A stretch of DNA of 64,000 bases from Hemerocallis citrina (Eukaryota; Streptophyta; Magnoliopsida; Asparagales; Asphodelaceae). The DNA is taken from NCBI GenBank assembly GCA_017893485.1, contig CM030358.1, positions 253,435,228 through 253,499,227 on the forward strand, written 5' to 3'. The notes beneath the pieces are model-generated. The model was not told the DNA's origin. It was given only the letters and a program-made list of their open reading frames with translations, and ran no database searches. This document shows, one piece after another, positions 21,227 through 32,309 of this stretch. The translations under genes were made by a program, and so were the position numbers. Each line of letters begins with the position of its first letter. Position 1 is the first letter of the stretch.

Positions 21227-24200
21227 TGTAACACCCCGCAAAATTGAAATTACAATTTTACCCTCGTGTGTTACGCACGTATATTTTGTAATGTATTTCA
21301 CTACATATTTTGGATTCGTACTATTTATACATTTTCCGTATTGATTTCAGTCAACTAAAATATAATATTTCAATCCCTGGGATTTACGTGCTTTTTACGT
21401 GTTTTGATGCACGTCTTTCCACCACTACGTATAATATTTTCTATAGTTTTAAATTATTTATTTTATGTATTTAAATATATTTTATAAAACGAAAATTTAT
21501 TTTTCCCTTGTTTTGATTAAAATGCATTTTCGATTTTCTGCACGTATAATGCACGTGCTTTCTATGTGTAGTGATTTCATCATGAAATATATATAAATTA
21601 GTAAATATAATTTTGGTTATATTGTTTTCGATTATATTTAATAATTTTTCATCAATAAAATTAATTTTTCGCATTTTGATATTTTACGTGCGATGCACGT
21701 GTTTCCTACGCACGTAGTAATTACGTCATAGAATGTATAAATTAATAAATAATTTTCTCATATTGTATTTTATAATTTTTAACATTTTTCGTTGATAAAA
21801 TCAATTTTTCATATTTCGAAGTTTCACGTGCGACGCACGTGCTGTCGGTAAACGTACTTAAGCACATTTGTTTTCAAAATAAATTTTGGAGTATGCGTAT
21901 TTATTTTTGAGTGATACATTATAAATTTAAATTAAACTATTTTACTACATTCTAAAATAGAAATATACAGTATATATATAAGGTGATATATATGGTGTGA
22001 TTAAATGTAAATACTTGGTGAAATGTTTTGGTTGTGAATGGGTGGAGTGGGCCCACGGGATTCTTGAATAGCACTAATGTGCTGTTGGGTTGGTAGTATG
22101 AGTTATTTCTAAATGGTGCATATGTACTTATGCACACTTGGATTGTACTTGACCAAATGCTACTTGGAGATATGGTGTGACCGGTTTTGATCATGGGGGT
22201 GGGCCGGTCTTGGAGTGGGGAGAGGAGAGAGTGAATAAGAGAGTTAGTGTGAGAGAAGTGGGGAGATGAAGAGTTAGGAGTTTTGGGGAGTTAGGATATT
22301 GGAGGGTCTTAAGGAGAAGTTATGAAACATGAAGAGGTTGAAAATTAATTTGAGTAATTTATTAGGTGGGTAATTTTGCAAATTGAACCGTCTACAAACC
22401 CTATAAACAGCACCATATTTCTCCTCATTCTTCACACCAAAAGCAAGTCAAGAAATAAGAAGAAGAAAGAAAAGAGGGAAAGGAAAAAGAAAGAGAGTAA
22501 GAAAAATAGTGTTCTTATGCTTTGGAGTAATCTTGCTAGGAGGGGAGGCCATTGCTAGGAAGAGAAGAGCTAGGAATTTGCTTTGGAGCTAGGAATGATG
22601 TTCTATCTTTCCTTTCATTGTTCAAACTTCATTGAGGTGGGTGTTCTCTACTTTCTAATTATAGAGAATGTGCATGTTATTAAGAAAATAAATGAGTAGT
22701 ATAGAATTTGATTTGATAAAGTAGAAGTATGTAATTAAAAAAAAATGCTATGTTTAGTAAATTAATCCACAATTATGTTAGTTGGTAATGAGAAAAATAA
22801 TAATGGAACATTTTGCCACGAACTAGAATACGTATGTGATTATATGTTGAGAATTCCTCTTTGATAAACAAATAAATTTTTGTAAAGTGAAATCGATACT
22901 GTTGAATTCATTTGATTGTTTATAGAAGATATGATATGATACCTTTTGATTAAAATGAATACATGCAAATTCATGCTTATTAATAGGGAGAAATAAAGTA
23001 TTGTCTAAAATATGATTTTTTTTTCAATAAGTTGCTGATTAGAAAATTCAGTTTATAAATATATATTTCAGTCTAACAAAGGAATTCGATTAAATAAAGA
23101 ATCGAGTTTGTATGAAATTATGGACTAACTTTGATAAATATTTTCGAAAGTGGACCAGTTTGGTAAATATTTTCGAAGGTGGATCAGTTTGGAAATTATT
23201 TTCTTTTTGCCCTTTTCATTATCCCTTCAAATTTTTCCACGTGCACGTGTATGATACTAGTAGTAAATTAGTATAATGACTGGCGGATATTATTTTGATT
23301 GTAGTCATTGGAAAATTAGTTCACGAATTCAAAATTTATGCACTTTACATGTAAATAGCAACTAAGAACAGAATATAAGGTGATTATAAAGGCAAATAGC
23401 AATTTTTAATGATTGTGCATATGACTACAATAGTTAGTTATATGCCTTATTCTTTGGTGTAAACATAATCACGTTACCTAACCTAGTAGTAACAGAAAAG
23501 AAGAGTCTACTAGTGCATACGAATGTGATAATTCGAGATTAATGATTGTGCATTTCCCTCGTCGAGATGTTAAATGAAATGGGAATCACTTTACATGATG
23601 ATATTAAATGAAATGGTTTAATGAAAAAGAATTATTATTATTAAGGAATCATGAATCGTGATGTAATGAGACATCATATGAATTTGAAATTATGAATGAA
23701 TTATTATTTATTATGAATAACTAGATCATGAATAGTGGCAAGACTATGAAATGATTACTTTGTGGATAAGTGTTAAGATAAGATTGTGATCAATTGTGAA
23801 TGAATTGAAAGATGGAATTATTTAGGTTTAAGACATGATTATTAAAGGGTATGTGTACCCATGTTTTCTTGTACATGAAAGTTTATGACATAGAGTTAGT
23901 ATGACCTCGATACCGGCATTATTGAAAGAAATATTTGAGATATGATTTCGAGATATGGCCATGGGGCTATCTCGCAGTTGTTGATTAAGTCTGGTAGGAG
24001 GTAAAACTAATCCTTTGAATGGAAATTATTCATGTCTTGAACTTAAGAAAATTTAGGCACATAAGTGAAGATGTAGTAAACTTAGGGAAACGTAAGTGGG
24101 GTGCTCTATATAGTCGGCGGTGGACTCCAAGACTATAGACCCAGTTGGTGGACTGAGGTTGCCCTGTGGGAGACGGATTATTATATTTTAGTCCGGGACT

Positions 24201-24998
24201 ATGAGGACGGGTCAGCGGTGGACTCCGGGATCTTGAGTAGTTGGACGGATGGATTTTTTTGTTTACCGTTTCCAATGTATATATATATATACTGGGCTAG
24301 AGGGTCACATACGGGACGGTTCGTACAATGTGGAATCTGTTATAACAGCTGGCGGTGGACTCCAAGGCTGGGATTCACATTCGTGGAATAGTCTAAACTT
24401 TGTTTTGCTACCGGGTAGTTTTCATGGCGAGGGATCGAGCCCTGTATTGTGAAGTACGTAGGCACTTGCCCTCAGACCTATGTAGTATGGGATGCATAGA
24501 ATCTGAACAAGTGTGCATTAGTGTCATCCTAGTGTAGAATTGCGTGCATTAGGCATTAAGGCATGTCATACACTTATATTTAGAATAATCACTTTTGACA
24601 CTTTATATGTTCATTCAATCTTTTTGTGATTTGTTAAAGTATGAGATCGTTATACTATTCCCGGCATAGAGAGGATGGCCGTGTATAACATTTCGTCAGT
24701 TGTAAGTAACTGACGTGCCCACAGATTGACATGCAGGTAATGGACTATTCATGGAGTTATAAAGTGGATATGCTGTTGCTGTTTAGAAGTTAAAGATGTT
24801 GCAAATGATGTTTAAGTTATACAAGTTGTTTTCCATTATTGTAATCTTTTTGTCTTCCGCTGTGTAAAAACCAAGTGTAAAGAAACTCTGATGTATTGTG
24901 AATAAAAAGTTTTAAAATTCCTTGTAAAATTGTACGAAGTGAAGTAAAGATCCTGTGAAATCTCGAATTTATCCTTATTTGAAATTCGGGGCGTTACA
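21227..24998 (+). repeat. 3' LTR of element E (3.77 kb)
   Basis: It starts TGTAACACCCCGC and ends CGGGGCGTTACA. A cluster of ACGTGC/CACGTG motifs lies at 21386-21842, and a TATA-like box (TATAAACA) at 22402-22409. GGTGGACTCC occurs three times between 24113 and 24362. The conserved LTR hairpin module is at about 24461-24525. The last 370 bp match the truncated 5' LTR. A polyadenylation-type AATAAA lies near 24900. Confidence 0.9.
23204..23260 (+). mobile_element. Helitron 3' end within the E LTR
   Basis: A pyrimidine stretch, then CCACGTGCACGTG, then TATGATACTAG followed by T, matches the 3' end of the Helitron at 6039-6356. I cannot find its 5' end, so only this terminus is supported. Confidence 0.55.
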
Positions 24999-26322
24999 AA
25001 TACAGATTTCACACTTCTAATCAAGAACATCATAACTTTCACAATATTGGTCCAAACACATCCAAACATGAAATACAACCTAACAAATATCTAAACATCA
25101 TGTTTTAGGATTACTAACATGTCCAAGCCTATTATTTCACATGGGCATTCGATCAAACACCATTCATACAAATATCCACATACATGCATCAAAATCAAGT
25201 TTTGGGTAAATCCTAGGTCATTATCCTATCAAGTTTGGTATCATAAGTCATCTCTGGCCAATTTATCACAACAGAGACAAAACCCATCAAGAAAATACAA
25301 ATTTTGGTTGTCTCTAGACCCAACTACACTAGATGTGAACTTTTTTACTTGTATCAACCTAATGAATTGTAGTACAAGTTACTTGCCTTAATATGGGGAT
25401 GAAAAGCGATCCAAACACGAAGAGAAGCAAAACCCATGAACGAAATCCGCTCCAAGCACGAATCCAAGAAACAACGAACAAGAACTCCGACGCGAACAAA
25501 CTCCTTGATGCAACACACAAAGTGGAGAACACCCACTTCAAGAAACACCACAAAAGACAGATTGGAGGGATGTTGATGGTGATTTTGATGATGGTGGATG
25601 CCGGCTATCAAAGGGGAGAGGGTTGTAGGGTTTTGTTTGGTGATGTTCGGATGTAGGGATGTGTATGGCCGGATGGGGGAGGATTGGTGGTCGGTTTGGA
25701 GAAGGTTGAAGGGGTTCGGTTGTTCAGGAGGGTGCAAGGCCGAGATGCACACACAACTTGGGGCCAGGATTGAATAGGAGAGGGAAAGAGAGATAATAGA
25801 GATTAGGGTTAGGGTTTTGGGATGTTAGGGGTTTAAATATAGGATTTAATGTGGGCTAATGGGTTGTGGGTATTGGTATGTAGTAATAGGTATACAAATG
25901 GGTAATGGGTATTGGGTAGATTTCAAATAGGAATACAATTTATAGTGAATTCTATGGCTCCTATAAATCTCATTAGGGGTCAAAAATCATGGGTTTGGGA
26001 AAATACCACCAAAAATTTCCTCGCCTCACCAAAAATATAAAATGAAGAGAACGAGGCCAAGAAAATGAGAAAAGAATCAGAATGATGAAACCAACAAAAA
26101 CGACGAACAAACAACACAAGGAGCTCAAAATGAAATAAAACGAGTATATATTGAAAACAAATCCAATATACGGTTCCGAAAAATCCAAAAGAGGTAAAAA
26201 TACTTAAAAATGAAAAATACACTCCAAAATATATAAAATGAAAAACAGGGGTTACATAAATCATTCGCTGGGCTTTTGTCACGTAACTGTATTTCGTATT
26301 CATTTGGGAAGCGGGGCGTGAT
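24999..26322. repeat. C-family LTR fragments in opposite orientation
   Basis: 24999-26259 looks like the first 1.26 kb of a minus-strand C LTR (it starts TGTAACCCCTG on the complement of 26259), including the GC-richer block at 25540-25760. 26260-26322 is the end of another C LTR on the plus strand (GGGAAGCGGGGCGTGATA). The two are fused at 26259/26260. The left border to E at 24998 is a truncation. Confidence 0.6.
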
Positions 26323-26333
26323 AGTTGGATTTT

Positions 26334-26535
26334 TGCTCTGGACAGTCAACTGATAACTTTTACAGTCGAACATAAATACTTAGAATTTATTTTCTTAAAA
26401 GTGTTGGATTTTCACTCTGGACAGTCGACCGATGACTTTTTGCAGTCGACTGCTACTACTTAGATTTTTATTTCTTGAAGTGATGGTTTTCGCTCTGGAC
26501 AGTCGACCGATTACTTTTTACAGTCGACTGTTACT
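26334..26535 (+). repeat. Tandem repeat with GTCGAC palindromes (B1 LTR)
   Basis: Three units of about 80 bp each contain GGACAGTC(G/A)AC(C/T)G and a second GTCGAC-type motif about 15 nt later. Matching arrays are in B2 (48740-49020) and, with different spacing, in the E LTR at 62880-63125. Confidence 0.85.
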
Positions 26536-27039
26536 GATGTTTTCTTAAGTTTTCAGATGTTCTTTAAACGATTGATTCTTTAAATATTTTTGGATCTATA
26601 ACTTACTATTCTAAAAATTATTCTTTTTACAGAACATATGTTTTCAAGATATTTTATTGTTGGACTTGGATTTTGGAATTTTAATAAAATTTGGGTTTTG
26701 TTTATTGGAGAAGTTTCTCCATATGATCGTTTTGACAATGGATTTGTGAGTTTTGGTCTTGTTGATATCTCTAGGAGTTGAGTAGGAGTCTTGTGAAACG
26801 GCAGTTGAGATTTGTTGAGTTAGACCTGGGGGGTCTTGGTTTGGTTGTTGTTGAGTATTTAAGTCCGACAGGATATACTAACTCTAGATATGAGGATTTT
26901 TGTATTTCAATAATGATCAACTTAAGGACAGGTACTAGTGGGGATGTGATGGAACTTGGAAAACGTAAGTATAGGCTCTTAGTTTGTTTAGTCCAATGGA
27001 TGCGTTCCAGGACTGTTTGTTGTTCTGTCCCGAGATGAT

Positions 27040-27290
27040 ACTTGTATGTTCGCATGTCAAGGGTCTGCAGGCCTATTCATGGAGCATGCAAGGTGCATTC
27101 GCGTGTCGAGGATCGGCAGGCCTATTCACGAAATATACCTGGTGTATCTACAGGTCGAGGTCCTTGCAAGCCTATTCGTGGGTTACACGGTTTGGGAAAT
27201 GAATCTCCAGTTGTTTTTGAGCTGTCTTACATAATTCTTGCGCGTCGAGGGTTGTGGTGCCTATTCGCGGAGTATTCTGGATCTTGTTTT
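27040..27290 (+). repeat. 48-bp tandem repeats in the B1 LTR
   Basis: Four diverged units share the pattern 'G(T/C)GTCGAGG..., CCTATTC(A/G)(C/T)GG', separated by about 48-50 bp for the first three and a longer gap to the fourth. The same array is at 49660-49885 in B2. The open frames here are by-products of the repeat. Confidence 0.75.
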
Positions 27291-27351
27291 CCATCACCAT
27301 AGTAGGATTAGTTGCATAACGAGGGGTTATCCCTATAAATTGGAGATCGTT

Positions 27352-27415
27352 AAGGGCTTGCACCGGACCTATGTACTATGGAATGCATAGTATCCGACAA
27401 GTACGCAATTGAGAG
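27352..27415 (+). promoter_or_regulatory. Conserved LTR hairpin module (copy in B1)
   Basis: The core CCTATGTACTATGGAATGC then CATAG forms a 5-bp stem (CTATG/CATAG). It is preceded by AAGGGCTTGCACCGGA. It is related to modules in B2, C, D and E LTRs. Role unknown; it is placed about 600 nt before the LTR end. Confidence 0.55.
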
Positions 27416-28002
27416 TCTGTATATAGCATTGATGTTTTCTTGACTTGGTTTTATGTTTGTGTTTTCCTTTTTTTCCCTACACTTGAAACTTTGTCTAGAT
27501 TCACTTGATGTTTTCATGTATTATTATCTACTATCATGTATTCCTTGATGTTTTCATGCTTCACTTATTGTTAATTCTCTTTTCATTTATTCTTGCTGTT
27601 AATACATGTTGTTGATAACTCTATGCTCTATGTTTTATTTATGTTGCTTTGTTTTTATGTCACTCACACCTTTATGGCTGACCCCTATAGTTTTGGGAGT
27701 TAGGGTTATCTCTAGCCTCATGTTTTACAGGTAGGTGCTTATAGCTTGGGATTTGGATGCTTGAGTTTAATTGGTGTAATAGAGCATTTGTGTAATTTTA
27801 TAAAAGATTGTGTTGTAAAGAAAAAGTTTGTAATTCAAGGTGTTTTGTATTCCGCCGTGTTTGTAAAGAATGTTGTAATAAAGTTGAAATAAAAATTATC
27901 TGTATTTTTGGCTATGTTTACTATTGCAATTGAAGTTGATGCTGGGAATTGTGCCACGTATTTCTAAGATATCATATTGGAAATTTGGGGCGCTACACTG
28001 TT

Positions 28003-28260
28003 AAGAGTAATGCAGTCATTTCCATTTGCAATGGTGACTACCCCTTCCCTTTCAACTGGATGAATGGTGTCATCTACTGTGACAATAGCATCCTTCCCAT
28101 CGTAATGACGAAAGTAGAAAACTTGGAATCATTTCCAGTGAGATGATGACCACAACCGGAATCAATGATCCAATCATCTTCGAAGTTTATGGAGGTCATA
28201 ACATCCACATTAGTGTGATCTGTCATAAAGCATTTCTCCCAATCTTCTTTTTTCTAAATT
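28003..28260 (-). pseudogene. Copia-M protease region
   Basis: On the minus strand the sequence reads DWIIDSGCGHHLTGN with the aspartic-protease D-S-G at 28155-28163. It goes on with FRHYDGKDAIVTVDDT, the usual Copia spacing. It follows gag, and the B1 LTR cuts it off at 28003. Frame breaks separate it from gag. Confidence 0.85.
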
Positions 28261-28285
28261 GCATCATTTTTTTTCAGCAACATTT

Positions 28286-29071
28286 TCAGCTTTTTAGCTT
28301 CACTCGGCAATTCTTTCGAATATGCCCAACTTTTCCACACCGCTGACATGTAATATTTTTGTAGGCCTTTTGATTTCCATCATTTTTAGACAAAGACTCC
28401 TCATTAGCTAGCTTAGGGAACTTCTTCTTTTCAAACTTTTTATTTTTAGTGAATAGGGCATTTTCATCGCCATCAGAAATAGAAACACCTGCCATTTTCT
28501 TAGCCAAGGTCTCTTGACCAGCAAGAAGATTTTCAAATTCCACTAAAGATGAATGGACTGCCCACCCTTGAATTGATGTCGCAAAAGGAACATATTCCTT
28601 TTTGAGACCACGAATAATATACCGCTTCACCTTTGCATCCGAAATTTGACCATTCGAATCAAAAGAAGAAATCTCTGAACAAAGATTTTTTATCTTCAGA
28701 AATATTTGAGAAATTGATAAATCTCCATGAGTTGTATTTGACAACTCATTCTTCAGCATTTGTAGTCGTGCCTCGTTCTTCTTATTGAACAAACTATCAA
28801 GTGTTGTCCAAATCTCACAAGCCAATTTACAGCCCATGATATGCTCAAAAAATCCCAAGACAGACTTTTTCAAGGCAAACTCCGCTTTTGTTTTTTTAAT
28901 CTTCCACTTCTTCAACTCTCCAGTATCCTCCGGAGCGACCTTTTCATCTCCACCGACAATGTCCCACAAATTTTCACCCAAAAGATAAGACTCTATACAA
29001 GTCTTCCACACCTTGTAGTTTGAATTATTAATAACCTCAATGCCAATACCATAACTTCGACATGCGTCCAT
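28286..29071 (-). CDS. Copia-M gag protein
   Basis: This is an open frame of 261 codons from ATG 29071, about 70 nt from the primer site, as expected for Copia gag. It contains NNSNYKVWKTCIESYLL and LWDIVGG, typical of the Copia gag N-terminal domain (UBN2/RVT-associated gag families), a helical middle (WTTLDSLFNKKNEARLQML, AKVKRYIIRGLKKEY) and, near residue 240, the zinc knuckle CQRCGKVGHIRKNC (C-x2-C-x4-H-x4-C). It would package element RNA into virus-like particles in the cytoplasm. It is the only retrotransposon frame in the window that looks intact, though the rest of the polyprotein is broken. Confidence 0.92.
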   Translation of the reverse strand: MDACRSYGIGIEVINNSNYKVWKTCIESYLLGENLWDIVGGDEKVAPEDTGELKKWKIKKTKAEFALKKSVLGFFEHIMGCKLACEIWTTLDSLFNKKNEARLQMLKNELSNTTHGDLSISQIFLKIKNLCSEISSFDSNGQISDAKVKRYIIRGLKKEYVPFATSIQGWAVHSSLVEFENLLAGQETLAKKMAGVSISDGDENALFTKNKKFEKKKFPKLANEESLSKNDGNQKAYKNITCQRCGKVGHIRKNCRVKLKS

Positions 29072-29142
29072 TGATGGAGTGTTGAAGTAGTTTCTTCTTC
29101 TCTTTCACCAAGGGATATTCACAAGTACAAGGAATTCCCTTG

Positions 29143-29156
29143 TGGCTCTGATACCA
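29143..29156 (-). other. Primer-binding site of Copia-M
   Basis: The complement reads TGGTATCAGAGCCA, matching the 3' end of initiator tRNA(Met). It is 2 nt from the inner edge of the 5' LTR (29159). Confidence 0.93.
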
Positions 29157-29158
29157 TG

Positions 29159-29672
29159 TGGAGAACGACGATCTTCCAAGATTTCAGTTAAATCGCTTCT
29201 CAAATATTGTAAACAAACAAGTTGCACTAGCCCAAAACTCACAACCAAAAGAAAGAAGAAAGAGAAGACAACATTTCAATTAATATTGGAGAATGATTAC
29301 ATAAGCTTGGACATAATATAAAAAAAGACACTAATAGTTCAAACTTGCACAAGGATGAATATGAGAAGGATTATTTGTGGCTTTGGTTGGTTTTTGTGCA
29401 TGATGGATGTGAAGAGATGAGTGGATATATATAGGCAAGGTGATGCATGGATGTAAATGTAGGTGGTTGCATAGGGAATAGGAGGGTGTATGTTTCCAAG
29501 GGTATAGGTAATAGGAATGTATGGTTTCAATGATGCATAGGTAATAGAAATATATGGTTCCAATGATGCATGTACATAGCTAGGTAATAGGAATGCACAT
29601 GGGTAATAGGAATGTATGGTTTCAAGGGATTAATGAGGGTATGAACTTGTGCAAATTTGACTACTAATTATT
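29159..29672 (-). repeat. 5' LTR of Copia-M, main part
   Basis: It matches 11680-12226. It is broken at TTATT by the insertion of A2, and the remaining 37 bp are at 35440-35476. It has the same TATA-like run (about 29423-29433, minus strand). Confidence 0.92.
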
Positions 29673-29943
29673 TGTTAGATTAAGATGAGTAATTAGGGTT
29701 AGGGTTTATATCTCATAGCTGCTTAAGGTATTATACCCTGCTTGTCAGTATTAGAATATCACAGAGCACTACCTCTAGACCAGCTTTTATATGAGAAGAA
29801 CTGGGTTTAGGGTACTGGGCTTTATGCCCACTCGACCCGGTCCAACAATTAAACATATAACACGTGCAAAGCACGTGTTGCCCCATAGAACATTATACAC
29901 AATAATATTCTATTATATTGAGAATATACCTATATATCCAACA
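29673..29943 (-). repeat. 3' LTR of A2
   Basis: 271 bp, TG...CA. It contains the palindrome CACGTGC-AAA-GCACGTG at 29861-29877. The purine tract lies just inside (29944-29955, minus strand). Confidence 0.95.
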
Positions 29944-30939
29944 ATCTCCTCCTATATTCTCAATATATTAGGCAATGCCCCATTAAATCATTGGCTCACA
30001 AAATAATACAGTTCATAGACTAAATCAATTATAACTCGAATAGTTCAAATGAGACTAAACCAAAATAATCAAATAGTTCAAAGACCATATCAAAGCAGAA
30101 TAGTTCACAATGACTAAACCAACCAGAAAAACCTGTCATAGTTTCAAAATCAACCAAAGCAGATAAACATCGAGAACAAAATATGAGTTTTAGGCTCATA
30201 AACACAAGAGTCTTAAACTCAACAGAAGTTTTATCAAGTAAGTGAAAAAGTTATTCTTCAGAGAAATAAACCAAAACTATATCCTTGCAAACTGCTTTAT
30301 GTTTACTCCTCCATTTTGAGCAAATCATTATTTTGAAATCTATGTTGACAGATTCAACTCTTCCATCTTTGCTAGCTTATTGAAAACAAGAATATCAAGA
30401 GATACATCTCTAAGAATTCTAGTAAATTTCATAAAATATCTAGTTCTACTAAAGAACTTAGTACAATTCAATGATAGCTTAGTAAAATGTAACGCAAGCA
30501 TCACAATCAAGTTTCTTTAACAAAATAAAGAACAGTAACTATTATAGTTTTTGCACAAGAACTATACTATGTTTCATATTGGAATGATAGAACAGTCAAA
30601 TCAATTATGGTTAATTCTGAATCATCAAAATTAGAATGAAACATGAATCCATAAAAGAGTTATATCATCAAAATTGAAATGATATAACAACCATTCTAAA
30701 CATCGGAAACACATCGACAAGTTTTCATGCTTTCTTTTGGAATAATGAGATCATTCTAAGTAAATTATGAAAATATATAGCATCATCAAAATTGGAATGA
30801 AGTAATATATTAACAAAATTTATATAGAACTTTTCAAATTATCTAAAGCATGTCAACTGCCTAAAATTAATGCTTCAGTTTGAACTTCTCTATGGCTCCA
30901 ATTGGATTTTAAATTTCAAAACAACTTGGATATTAAAGC

Positions 30940-32308
30940 TTTTGACTCAATAGCTTTTAACTCCATTTCCCCCACAGTTTTAATAATTAGATCACTTTTA
31001 AGTCTCTTAGCAAGAGCATTAGCCATACTTATCGCAATTGCACTTAATCTATGAGAAAGTTCAACTAGGCTTCTTTCAGCCTTAATATACTCATCTTACT
31101 ATTATAGAGTGAGTTATAAGCTACAGTGCATTATAGCTTGATAGTCGCATAACATAATTAGAGAATTTACTTTAAATTCTCAATGGATGGTTAGCAATAA
31201 GTCATTCAATCCACTCAGCCTCTTCCCCTGCAGAAGATAGCACATAGAGGTCCGATTTCTTGGATGAGAACGCAATGCTTGTTTGCCTTTTAATCTCAAT
31301 AATTTCTTTTCCTGCTCCTCCTAGTGTGAACACATATTCACTAGTTGTCGACTTTCACTAAACTTTGAGTAGCACAAAGCAAACTCTTGAGTACCACTTA
31401 GGTATCTCATTAGCCTCGTAAGGGCACTCAAATGTGTATGGGATTATTAGTGATTCTGCAGATCATACCTACCTCAAAGGCTATGTCTATTCTAGTGCAG
31501 ATCTTTGTATACACGAGACTTTTAATTCTTTTAGAATGATCTACTTGTCTCATAGTTGCACCATCATAAGGTGTCAACCTTTCAAAGTATCAAACTGAAA
31601 CATCATAAGGTATTTCAAAACACACTATCAATCACTATATCCCTACTTTTGAAACACATTATTGATTTATCGAGTTTGACTAAGGGTTATCCCTTGCCAA
31701 CCAAAACTCACCCTTATGCATAATATGGTGCCAACAACACTTAGGTGTTTCTTGCTAAATTTATTTGGATATCACAATTTAACTCCATTTATAATAGAGA
31801 TGTCACTTCCAATCAACAAGTATGTCAATAAAACCAAGTAAATAATAACCATTATATTTGACCCACCACAAACTGAAAGGCATAGATCTGAATTACTTAA
31901 TTCATATACTAGGATCTTTGAGAAATTTGTCAAATTATTTATACGATAGCTATATTACATGTTTTAAAGCAAACGATGATTTTACTAAATTGTAAATCTT
32001 GTTCACTAAACATATTAGTTCAAAACTTTCCAGTACAAAACTGTTCAGTACAAAATATCAAGTACAAAACTTTTTAAATATCTTTTATGAATGACAATTT
32101 TCAATAGATGTAAGGGTAAGAAGAATACTTATTGTAGCAATATGACAAACATGTCAGTAGACATCAAATAAATCTACCCCATTTTTCCCAGTCAATCTGT
32201 TAGCTACTAAAAAGCATTAAAATTACTACTGAACAATCAAAATTAAGTTTCTTCTACAAAACCCTGCTTACTTACTATAGTTTTAGCCCCTTTCGGCTGA
32301 TCAACTAA
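30940..32308 (-). pseudogene. Degraded Copia reverse transcriptase-RNase H in A2
   Basis: On the minus strand this is the same decayed pol region as in A1 (3182-4595). It starts with a stretch encoding something close to PKGAKTIVS, and ends in the RNase H/tail piece LAKRLKSDLI (about 30985-31015). Stops occur throughout. Confidence 0.8.
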
Positions 32309-32309
32309 A

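Larger units (their letters stand above)
19252..24998 (+). mobile_element. Non-autonomous Gypsy-type element E (interior plus 3' LTR)
   Basis: It consists of a primer site at 19254, a 2-kb AT-rich interior with no gag or pol, a purine tract and a 3.77-kb 3' LTR. The purine tract is preceded by GAAGACGGAACT, like the end of pol in long-LTR chromoviruses of the Tekay/Del type, so E probably derives from such a parent by loss of its coding region. Its 5' LTR is cut down to 370 bp. I find no matching flanks (ATTAT at the left of 18546, AATAC after 24998), so the block was rearranged after insertion. Confidence 0.82.
17857..28002 (+). mobile_element. Solo LTR B1, filled with younger and broken LTR pieces
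   Basis: The LTR starts TGTAGTACCTCG (17862) and ends GGGGCGCTACA (27997). It is flanked by CTGTT at 17857-17861 and 27998-28002, and it splits the Copia-M protease/integrase region. Its left arm (17862-18545) and right arm (26323-27997) match solo LTR B2 (46943-50571). About 1.2 kb of the B LTR (matching 47614-48800) is missing and its place is taken by E and C family sequence (18546-26322). A single LTR with target duplication and no primer site means that the two original LTRs recombined. Confidence 0.88.

Noticed and set aside
25800..25820. Telomere-like TTAGGG/TTTAGGG repeats
   Set aside because: Only two or three degenerate units of GGGTTAG type; the same phrase occurs by chance in the A2 LTRs.
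26990..27300. CRISPR-like array of 48-bp repeats in the B LTR
   Set aside because: The window is plant nuclear DNA. Units diverge and the 'spacers' are shared between B1 and B2, so this is an LTR tandem repeat.
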